DNA of 19,936 bases from Bacteroidales bacterium (lineage in GTDB: Bacteria > Bacteroidota > Bacteroidia > Bacteroidales > WCHB1-69), in the NCBI GenBank assembly GCA_031266895.1, contig JAISAD010000151.1:1-19936 (forward strand), written 5' to 3'. Numbering within the stretch: the stretch's first letter is position 1; the number at the start of each line of letters is the position of its first letter. Of this stretch, positions 7,556 to 14,112 are shown one piece after another. The notes under the pieces were generated by a model. It was given only the letters and a program-made list of their open reading frames with translations, was not told where the DNA came from and made no database searches. A program made the translations under genes and the position numbers.

Positions 7556-7628
7556 GTTTCAGTAGCTCAGCAGGTAGAGCACATCCCTTTTAAGGATGGG
7601 GTCCTGGGTTCGAATCCCAGCTGGAACA
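7556..7628 (+). tRNA. tRNA-Lys(UUU)
   Basis: 73 nt. Acceptor GTTTCAG pairs with CTGGAAC (one U-G), D stem GCTC/GAGC with GG in the loop, anticodon stem CATCC/GGATG around loop CTTTTAA giving anticodon UUU, and T arm CTGGG-TTCGAAT-CCCAG. CCA is not encoded. Confidence 0.97.
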
Positions 7629-7660
7629 CGAGAAATAAGTAAATCTATTTGTATGAACGG

Positions 7661-7688
7661 CTGAAAGTAGCGTAAAGCACACTTTCAG
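7661..7688. terminator. Hairpin between convergent tRNA-Lys and cvpA
   Basis: CTGAAAGT (7661-7668) pairs perfectly with ACTTTCAG (7681-7688) around a 12-nt loop. It lies 32 bp after tRNA-Lys and 85 bp after the end of cvpA on the other strand, a reasonable place for a shared terminator, but there is no strong T run. Confidence 0.35.
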
Positions 7689-7772
7689 TTGTTTCATTAA
7701 CCTGAAAATCAATCCCATCACAAAACACATCCTGATAACATTATCCCATAATTCGTAACCAAAAAGAGATGA

Positions 7773-8255
7773 TTACGAAAATGTAAAAGGTGTATGAGGA
7801 ATAATGGCAGGCATTAAGGGTGCAGTGTATGGGTAAAGCAGTGATTGTTCTTTAAATTCACGCTTGAAAATCAGTTCTTTTTGATCGGCAAGATTGACCA
7901 AATAAAAGAGGCAGCTGAAGACAAACAGCACTTTGAAGATGCCAAATACCATGCCAAGCAGTTTATTGATAATGCCCGGAATAACCAATTTGACAATTTT
8001 TTCCACAATTTTACCGGCAAAATGACCCAGCAATAGCGTGCCTGCAAAAAACAGGATAAAGGCCAATATACGCGCTAAATAGCTGTTGCCAAATTGTGTT
8101 GCGATTACATTCGAAAAACGAAATGTGATCCATATTCCAAGAAAAAGTGCCGCCAGCGAGGCTAATTCCATGATAAGCCCATTCTTAAGTCCCTTATAGG
8201 CAAACCATATCACAGGAATAATAATAAGAATATCAACAAAATTGATGTGAGACAT
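7773..8255 (-). CDS. cvpA: CvpA family membrane protein
   Basis: 160 residues with about four hydrophobic segments in the first 125 residues and the family's opening (NFVDILIIIPVIWFAYKGLKNGLI). CvpA proteins are inner-membrane proteins linked to envelope stress resistance and, in E. coli, colicin V production; the molecular role is unclear. Only 2 bp separate its ATG from the mlaF stop, so it is the last gene of the mlaE-mlaF-cvpA operon, in keeping with an envelope role. Confidence 0.85.
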   Translation of the reverse strand: MSHINFVDILIIIPVIWFAYKGLKNGLIMELASLAALFLGIWITFRFSNVIATQFGNSYLARILAFILFFAGTLLLGHFAGKIVEKIVKLVIPGIINKLLGMVFGIFKVLFVFSCLFYLVNLADQKELIFKREFKEQSLLYPYTAPLMPAIIPHTPFTFS

Positions 8256-8257
8256 AA

Positions 8258-9010
8258 TTATATCAAATCTTTGATTTTCTGAGTAAGCGGTTGTGCATAT
8301 ATAAATTCATTAAGCTGCTGATTTTCAGATATTAATACCTCATCCTTATTACCTCTCCAAGCCAAACTACCTTCATAAATGTATGAAATGGTTTCGCCAA
8401 TGGTAATTACCGAATTGAGATCATGGGTATTCACCACTGTAGTCATATTGAATTCGTGCGTAATTTCGTAAATCAGTTCATCAATAATAATCGAAGTTTT
8501 AGGGTCGAGACCCGAATTAGGCTCATCGCAAAAGAGATATTTTGGATTACAGGCAATAGCGCGAGCAATAGCTGCCCGTTTACGCATGCCTCCGCTTAAT
8601 TCACTAGGATATAAATTATTACAATTATATAAATCCACTCTTTTTAAGCAAAAATTGACCCGTTCCACTTTTTCTTCATGCGACTGATTGGTCTGCATAT
8701 CCAGCGGAAACATTATATTTTCCTGAATAGTAGAGGAATCGAAGAGCGCCGACCCCTGAAACACCATTCCCATTTCGGCACGGAGAGCCTGCGTCTCTTT
8801 AGCTGACATGGTGAGAAAATTGTGCCCGCTATATAAAATTTGTCCCTGTTCGGGTGTTATCAACCCTACCAGCGACTTCATTAACACTGTTTTTCCAGAA
8901 CCGGAACGCCCAATTACCAAATTCACCTTCCCCTGTTCAAAACTGGTATCGACACTCCTGAGTACCTCTCTGTCTCCAAAAAATTTTGAAATTTGCTTCA
9001 TTTCTATCAT
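8258..9010 (-). CDS. mlaF: ABC transporter ATPase, MlaF-like
   Basis: 250 residues forming one ABC domain: Walker A GRSGSGKT (34-41), Q-loop in VFQGSALF (83-90), signature LSGGM (138-142), Walker B YLFCDEP (158-164) followed by NSGLDP, and the H-loop in VVNTHD. With the adjacent MlaE permease it would power phospholipid movement between inner and outer membranes in the Mla pathway. Starts 18 bp after mlaE. ATG at 9010 or 9001 (M4) are possible starts. The MlaD substrate-binding protein that completes the complex is not in this window. Confidence 0.92.
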   Translation of the reverse strand: MIEMKQISKFFGDREVLRSVDTSFEQGKVNLVIGRSGSGKTVLMKSLVGLITPEQGQILYSGHNFLTMSAKETQALRAEMGMVFQGSALFDSSTIQENIMFPLDMQTNQSHEEKVERVNFCLKRVDLYNCNNLYPSELSGGMRKRAAIARAIACNPKYLFCDEPNSGLDPKTSIIIDELIYEITHEFNMTTVVNTHDLNSVITIGETISYIYEGSLAWRGNKDEVLISENQQLNEFIYAQPLTQKIKDLI

Positions 9011-9028
9011 AATCAGGAACTTTTTAAA

Positions 9029-9769
9029 TTATAACATAATTTGAGTGATAATAAGATTGAGCATCAGAATGATAAAACTTGCCACCACAATGCTGTTGGT
9101 GCTCGCTTTCCCCAATTCGAGTGCACCGCCATCAATGCGATAGCCGTAAAATGAGGAACAAGAGCTTATGACAAAAGCAAATATAAAAGTTTTAGTAAGC
9201 GCATAATAAAGATCGTATATTCGAAAGAAAGAGGTTAGTCCATCTACAAAATCGTAGGAAGTTACAACACCGGTGAGCCACACCGTAAGGTAGCCACCAC
9301 TTAAGGCAAAAGCAATACTGATGATAATGAGCAGTGGATTTACAATGAGCGAAGCAATGATTTTGGGCATCACCAGGTAAGAAGCAGGATTAATACCCAT
9401 AACTTCCAGTGCATCAATCTGTTCTGTAACCCTCATGCTACCAATTTCGGATGTAATGCGCGAGCCAAGATTGCCCACCAGCAGCAAACTGATAATAGTA
9501 GGACACAACTCCATGACCACGGAGGTGCGCACCGTAAACCCTACCGTCCACGCAGGCACCCAGCTGTTCTCAATTTGCAACGCCGTCTGAATAGTGATTA
9601 CACTTCCCATTGTAGCCGAAACAATAGCAATAATCAGCAACGAATCAACGCCCATTGCTTTCATTTCGTCAATCAATTTTTTGAGGAATATGCTCCACTT
9701 TTCCGGTCGCGAAAAAACCATCTTCAAAAACAGAAAATATTCCCCAATTAGTTCCAATATTCTTATCAT
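9029..9769 (-). CDS. mlaE: MlaE-type lipid ABC transporter permease
   Basis: 246 residues from the ATG at 9769. It has five or so membrane segments and the family's core motifs (MELCPTIISLLLVGNLGSRITSEIG region, then EQIDALEVMGINP). It forms the membrane part of the Mla phospholipid transporter. The reading frame extends to 9859, but that longer start would overlap the DUF819 gene and lie upstream of a -7 box at 9793-9800; the start at 9769 begins with the usual MIRILELIGEY and leaves a short leader, so I prefer it. First gene of the operon with mlaF and cvpA. Confidence 0.92.
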   Translation of the reverse strand: MIRILELIGEYFLFLKMVFSRPEKWSIFLKKLIDEMKAMGVDSLLIIAIVSATMGSVITIQTALQIENSWVPAWTVGFTVRTSVVMELCPTIISLLLVGNLGSRITSEIGSMRVTEQIDALEVMGINPASYLVMPKIIASLIVNPLLIIISIAFALSGGYLTVWLTGVVTSYDFVDGLTSFFRIYDLYYALTKTFIFAFVISSCSSFYGYRIDGGALELGKASTNSIVVASFIILMLNLIITQIML

Positions 9770-9792
9770 CTTATCTTGCCTTTTTTGCTCTG

Positions 9793-9800
9793 CAAAAATA
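9793..9800 (-). promoter_or_regulatory. -7 box in front of mlaE
   Basis: TATTTTTG on the minus strand, 23 bp upstream of the preferred mlaE ATG. I see no good -33 element at normal distance. It supports the start at 9769 and separate transcription from the DUF819 gene. Confidence 0.4.
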
Positions 9801-9837
9801 CATTTTTTAATATAGAATCGAGTATATTCAAAAAATG

Positions 9838-11037
9838 CTAGAACAGTCCCAAAAACCACGCCAGCAGTATTCCCAGGTAAGTGCCTGCCGCATAGCCTAT
9901 CAATCCGATAACAATGCCACTAATCAGCACTTTGCGGTTGCCCATGGCAGACACTATCGGCGGAATGAAAGGCGGCGAACAGAGCAGCCCTACATGCGCT
10001 ACCGTAAACAGGTCGCCACTCACTTTGCTGAATCTGGAAAACAAAAGATGCAATGTCACAGATACCAGCATAACAAAAAGAATAAAGAAGAAAATCTGCA
10101 ACCCTTCGGTTTTGAGGCTGTAAATATCGAATTGCGAGGCTACCACCACACTGAATACCAGAATAAAAAACATTCCCAACTCGAAAGTGCGAGGCAATTC
10201 GCGTATCTTTTTATTGAAAGATAATGCAATCGCTAATGTAGTTATAGTCAGTATAATAATCATTTCATTTAATTTCTTTTCCCAATGAAAAACAGTGCCT
10301 AACAGCATCGAAATTCCCGCACCAATTGCCAAACAGCCTATTGAGAGTAACAGGCCAAGCATCATTTTCGGGAAAACCCCGGAGGAAAACATCCCACCAT
10401 AATTTTCAAAAATGTTTTCATCGGAAAATTCCTTATGCTTCCGTCTTCTCGTAGCTTGCTCATCGGCAAAAGGCAAGATTTTTCGGAATACCTTATAACC
10501 ACCCGATACAATAAAAATGAGCAGCGGGAAAGTAATAATCATCTCAAAAGTGAGTGCCAGCGTCATCGTATTGGGGTCTATATTCAGCGCTTTGCCCACA
10601 GAAGCAAAGTTCATAGTGCCGCCGGTATAAATGCCGGTCATAAGCGCGGCTACATCGGAAATATTTTCAATATCCCACGATCGGAAAATGAAAAAAGCTG
10701 CTACCACAGCAATAACGATTGAGATGATGCCGCCAATGAGCGCCATCATTGTTTTGGGCAGAGATTTTGTCCAAAGTTTGAAATCAGAATTGAAAAGCAT
10801 CAGCGGAATAGCCAGTGGAACGGCAATATTCATCAGCCACTCCTGCACGGAATGAAGAGTGTTGTAGTCGGCGCTTCCGGCCACAGGCAACTGCCCGAAC
10901 AAAGCGAGGACAATTCCTATGGCATAAGCCAAAATTACAGTACCAACTTTCTGCAAAAGCTGATACTTTTTGAACAAAAAGATGATCAAAACCGGCGCTA
11001 AAATGTACAAGGAAATAACAATCCAAATATTCATCAT
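9838..11037 (-). CDS. DUF819 family membrane protein (YjcL-like)
   Basis: 399 residues, very hydrophobic, with about ten to twelve membrane segments and a charged cytoplasmic loop near 200-225 (DEQATRRRKHKEF). Family marks include YTGGTMNFASVGKAL in the first half and CSPPFIPPIVSAMGN with a Gly-rich final segment in the second. The family is presumed to be transport-related from its two-fold inverted-looking layout, but no substrate is known to me. ATG at 11037 and 11034 both possible. It lies 68 bp upstream of mlaE on the same strand and is divergent from rimM. Confidence 0.88.
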   Translation of the reverse strand: MMNIWIVISLYILAPVLIIFLFKKYQLLQKVGTVILAYAIGIVLALFGQLPVAGSADYNTLHSVQEWLMNIAVPLAIPLMLFNSDFKLWTKSLPKTMMALIGGIISIVIAVVAAFFIFRSWDIENISDVAALMTGIYTGGTMNFASVGKALNIDPNTMTLALTFEMIITFPLLIFIVSGGYKVFRKILPFADEQATRRRKHKEFSDENIFENYGGMFSSGVFPKMMLGLLLSIGCLAIGAGISMLLGTVFHWEKKLNEMIIILTITTLAIALSFNKKIRELPRTFELGMFFILVFSVVVASQFDIYSLKTEGLQIFFFILFVMLVSVTLHLLFSRFSKVSGDLFTVAHVGLLCSPPFIPPIVSAMGNRKVLISGIVIGLIGYAAGTYLGILLAWFLGLF

Positions 11038-11070
11038 TTATAAACTTAGATTTAACAAAAATTAAAGGCG

Positions 11071-11099
11071 CAAAAATAAGAAAAAAAACAGTACTGCAA
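11071..11099 (-). promoter_or_regulatory. Promoter of the DUF819 gene
   Basis: Read on the minus strand: TTG (11099-11097), 18 bp, TATTTTTG (11078-11071), about 33 bp before the ATG. It is back to back with the rimM -7 box at 11116-11123. Confidence 0.5.
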
Positions 11100-11115
11100 G
11101 TTGCGAAAAAAAATG

Positions 11116-11123
11116 TAACTTTG
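11116..11123 (+). promoter_or_regulatory. -7 box of rimM
   Basis: TAACTTTG fits TAnnTTTG, 26 bp before the rimM ATG. No convincing -33 element is visible; its place falls beside the -33 of the divergent promoter. Confidence 0.4.
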
Positions 11124-11149
11124 CATTCTTAAAAATGCAATAAATTACT

Positions 11150-11683
11150 ATGAACAGGCATAATGACTTTTTTTATCTGGGAATTATTACGAAACTTTTT
11201 GGCTATAAGGGTGATATGTTTATTTATCTGGATACGGACGAACCTGAAAAATATAGCCAGTTAGCCGCACTTTTTGTGCAGGATGCAGATGGCGGATTAC
11301 TGCCCTACATGATTGAACGCTTGCAATACCGAAACGACAATTTTGCCATAGTCAAGCTTCGCGGGGTAGATGGAGAAGAGGCCAAATTGTTGCTGAAATC
11401 GGAAATTTACTTGCCCGTTTCGCTATTGCCACCGCTTACCGGAAACAATTTTTATTATCATGAAGTGATTGGATTTCAGGTAGTTGATAAAAAAATGGGA
11501 AACATTGGAGTGATTACCGATTTTATAGACATCAGCAAGCAGCCTATTATGCAAATTGATTATAACGGTAAGGAAATTCTAATTCCGGCTATTGACCGTT
11601 TTTTCGACCATGTGGACAGAGAGCAAAAGATTATTTTTATCGAAGCTCCTGACGGGCTAATTGACATTTATTTGGAAATTTAG
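11150..11683 (+). CDS. rimM: 16S rRNA processing/30S maturation factor RimM
   Basis: 177 residues, the usual size. The N-terminal RimM barrel (about 1-88) opens with FYLGIITKLFGYKGDMFI, the family's G-x-[IV]-x-[KR]-x-[FH]-G-x-[KR]-G pattern, and the C-terminal PRC-barrel (about 100-175) includes EVIGFQVVD and the IPAIDRFFDHVD segment. It binds ribosomal protein S19 and helps mature the 30S head. trmN6 follows after 3 bp, so both form an RNA-maturation operon. trmD and rpsP, often near rimM in other phyla, are not here. Confidence 0.93.
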   Translation: MNRHNDFFYLGIITKLFGYKGDMFIYLDTDEPEKYSQLAALFVQDADGGLLPYMIERLQYRNDNFAIVKLRGVDGEEAKLLLKSEIYLPVSLLPPLTGNNFYYHEVIGFQVVDKKMGNIGVITDFIDISKQPIMQIDYNGKEILIPAIDRFFDHVDREQKIIFIEAPDGLIDIYLEI

Positions 11684-11686
11684 ACC

Positions 11687-12409
11687 ATGTTTCGGTTTAA
11701 CAATTTTGCGTTGCATCATGAAAAAAGCAGCCTTAAGATCGGAACGGACAGTGTACTGCTGGCCTGTCTAGCCGATATAACCTCATGTACGCATATTTTG
11801 GATATCGGTTGCGGCTGCGGGGTGATTGCGCTGGGATTAGCCGACCGTTTGCAGACGAGCTTAAAAAATGCTAAAATCTGCGGCATTGATATTGATGCCG
11901 ATTCGATAGCAGAAGCTAACCTTAACCATTCCATCTTTCCTGATAATGAGCATATTTTCATAACTTTTCAGCAGGCGGCGTTACAAATCCATTATCCCAA
12001 TGAACCTTACGATTTAATTGTATCCAATCCACCCTATTTCAGCAGTTCGCTGAAACCCAGCGACCAGCGGCGCATGGTGAGCAAGCATCAAGACAATAAC
12101 CTTTCCTTTGCCGATTTGGCATGCCATGCAGCGCGATTGCTTTCCCCTGCCGGGACCTTTTGGCTGATTTTGCCAATGACGGAATATGTCAATTTCTGTA
12201 CAGAAGGGGCACAACAGCAACTTTACCCTTTTCGAGAGTGGCGAATCAGTCCCAATCCCCGTAAAGCATCCAATCGCATTGTTGCTGCATTTACTAAAAG
12301 CAACGCTGCCGTTAAAGTAGAAAGCACAACTCTTATGATTAGAGATGAATTAAACCGATACACTGCAGACTATAAAGCCACAGTAGCAGCCATACAAAAT
12401 TTGGAATAA
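11687..12409 (+). CDS. trmN6: tRNA1(Val) adenine-37 N6-methyltransferase (YfiC/TrmN6)
   Basis: 240 residues, a class I SAM-dependent methyltransferase. The N-terminal F-x-F-x3-F-x-LHH-E-x6-K-I-GTDSVLL segment (2-25) is characteristic, followed by SAM motif I ILDIGCGCGVIALG (37-50), the acidic motif II GIDID (66-70) and catalytic NPPY (114-117), which is typical of N6-adenine methylation. In E. coli YfiC modifies A37 of tRNA-Val. Coupled to rimM with a 3-bp gap and convergent with the ammonia-lyase gene. Confidence 0.9.
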   Translation: MFRFNNFALHHEKSSLKIGTDSVLLACLADITSCTHILDIGCGCGVIALGLADRLQTSLKNAKICGIDIDADSIAEANLNHSIFPDNEHIFITFQQAALQIHYPNEPYDLIVSNPPYFSSSLKPSDQRRMVSKHQDNNLSFADLACHAARLLSPAGTFWLILPMTEYVNFCTEGAQQQLYPFREWRISPNPRKASNRIVAAFTKSNAAVKVESTTLMIRDELNRYTADYKATVAAIQNLE

Positions 12410-12464
12410 ACTTTCCTTTGTCAAGGATAAATTTCCAAGCAACATAAAAACTGTAACAAAGTCC

Positions 12465-13994
12465 TCAAGCGGTGCAAGTATTCCTCAAAAACTCCGTAAC
12501 ACTTTTAATGTCCGGATAAAGCGGGTGATCTTCGGAAAAAGCAGGGAATATATTGCGAATTTGATCATACACTTGGCGAGTGGCTGGAGATAGTTTATCT
12601 TTAATTTGCAAACAATCAATTGCTTGCATCAAAATCATAAAATGAATAGCGGTTACCTGAAAAGCATTATCAATCACGGTGCGCGTTATCAAAGCCGAAT
12701 TGGTACCCATGCTCACCACATCCTGATTGTCATTATTGCAAGGAATACTGTGTACACACATTGGATTGGAGAGCACTTGCGACTCGGCAGTGGTGGAAGT
12801 GGCCGTAAAATGGGCGGCCTGCATCCCATAATTCAGTCCTAACACACCCATATTGACAAATGGCGGCAACAAGTTGTTGATACGGTGATGACACAAATAG
12901 TTGCTTTGCCGCTCCATCAGCATGGTGAGCTTCGTTATTGCAATTTTAAGTTTATCCATTTCCATCGAAATATAGTCTCCATGAAAATTACCTCCATGCA
13001 GCACATTTTCATTAGCCACATCCACAATAGGGTTATCGCTGGCCGAGTTTACTTCGTCCATTAATATCTGTTCACAACCCTGTAGCGTATCATACACAGG
13101 GCCAAGAATCTGAGGTACACAACGCAGTGAATAGTACTCCTGTACTTTTACTTCAAGCACTCTATCGGTAACTTTGTGCTGATAAAATTTTTCGGCTCTA
13201 TTTTGAAAACGCCGACTTCCCTGTGCGATTTCGCGCATCTTCTCTGCCACACGCCGCTGTCCGTTATGTCGTTTTACAGCCTGCAAAGCCTCCGAAAAAT
13301 GGTCTGAAAACGAGTTGGTTATCTCATTTATCATAACCGAAGCCAAGATAGCCCAATGCAATATTTTTTTTGCATAATGGAGATTTACAATGCCAATACC
13401 TGTCATGCAGGATGTGCCATTGGCCAATGCCAATGCCTCACGAATGTGCATTTTTACCGGTTGCAGTCCAGCCAATTGCAATGCGTGAGCAGCCAGCATT
13501 TTTTCGCCTTTATACCACACATCACCTTCGCCAATCAAATTAAGGCTAATATGATCAAGCTGCACCAGATCGCCACTTGCCCCAACACTGCCATGTTCAA
13601 AAATTTGTGGTGTAATATCATGGTTAATAAAATCGGCCAGCCGTTCCGGGATTTCGGGATGTACCCCCGATACCCCCCGCAGCAGTGTAACCAAACGAGC
13701 AATCAGTACAGCTTTGGCATAGAGTGGCGACAGTACATTACCGGCACCTGTAGCGTGACTGCGAATAAAATTATACTGCAGTTGTATGCGCATATCATCA
13801 TCTATACGATATTGCGCCATAGGGCCGAAACCTGTATTAATTCCATAAATTAATTTATTGGAACTGAAATCTTTAAGAAAATTGTAACATTCTGCTACTC
13901 TGTTTATGGCATCTTTATGAAGTGCTACTTTTTCGCGGTTAAACAGAATGTTTTCAAACGCATTCAAATCAATTTCATCAACCCAAATACTCAT
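12465..13994 (-). CDS. Aromatic amino acid ammonia-lyase, tyrosine-ammonia-lyase-like
   Basis: 509 residues, HAL/PAL/TAL family. The MIO-forming Ala-Ser-Gly is at 139-141 within GSVGASGDLVQLDH, and Y50 in YGINTGFGPMAQY is the catalytic tyrosine. Long stretches (for example VQEYYSLRCVPQILGPV, GGNFHGDYIS, TATSTTAESQ, HSIPCNNDNQD) match my recollection of the Flavobacterium johnsoniae tyrosine ammonia-lyase, which makes p-coumarate. The specificity pair at 79-80 is Ser-His, as in histidine lyases and, as I recall, in the F. johnsoniae enzyme, so tyrosine versus histidine cannot be settled. GASGDLVQL rather than GASGDLAPL, and no hut genes nearby, favour tyrosine. Such genes usually sit in flexirubin or aryl-polyene pigment clusters; none is seen here. 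Stands alone. Confidence 0.88.
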   Translation of the reverse strand: MSIWVDEIDLNAFENILFNREKVALHKDAINRVAECYNFLKDFSSNKLIYGINTGFGPMAQYRIDDDMRIQLQYNFIRSHATGAGNVLSPLYAKAVLIARLVTLLRGVSGVHPEIPERLADFINHDITPQIFEHGSVGASGDLVQLDHISLNLIGEGDVWYKGEKMLAAHALQLAGLQPVKMHIREALALANGTSCMTGIGIVNLHYAKKILHWAILASVMINEITNSFSDHFSEALQAVKRHNGQRRVAEKMREIAQGSRRFQNRAEKFYQHKVTDRVLEVKVQEYYSLRCVPQILGPVYDTLQGCEQILMDEVNSASDNPIVDVANENVLHGGNFHGDYISMEMDKLKIAITKLTMLMERQSNYLCHHRINNLLPPFVNMGVLGLNYGMQAAHFTATSTTAESQVLSNPMCVHSIPCNNDNQDVVSMGTNSALITRTVIDNAFQVTAIHFMILMQAIDCLQIKDKLSPATRQVYDQIRNIFPAFSEDHPLYPDIKSVTEFLRNTCTA

Positions 13995-14053
13995 CGTTAA
14001 CTCTTTAATTTATTGTCGCTTAGGTTATTTATTTTCCTATTATCACTAGTTTG

Positions 14054-14061
14054 CAAAAATA
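14054..14061 (-). promoter_or_regulatory. -7 box in front of the ammonia-lyase gene
   Basis: TATTTTTG on the minus strand, about 60 bp upstream of the ATG. The nearest TTTG (14080-14077) is only 15 bp away, shorter than usual. Confidence 0.35.
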
Positions 14062-14112
14062 CAAAAAAGAATAATACAAAATATGAGAGAAAATGTCTAT
14101 TAAAATCAACAT

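Noticed and set aside
9770..9859. Longer N-terminus for MlaE
   Set aside because: The extra 30 residues are not typical, overlap the end of the DUF819 gene and lie upstream of the -7 box at 9793-9800.
12410..12464. Terminator between trmN6 and the ammonia-lyase gene
   Set aside because: Only short matches (CCTT/AAGG and a distant CTTTGT/ACAAAG) were found, without a stable stem or T run.
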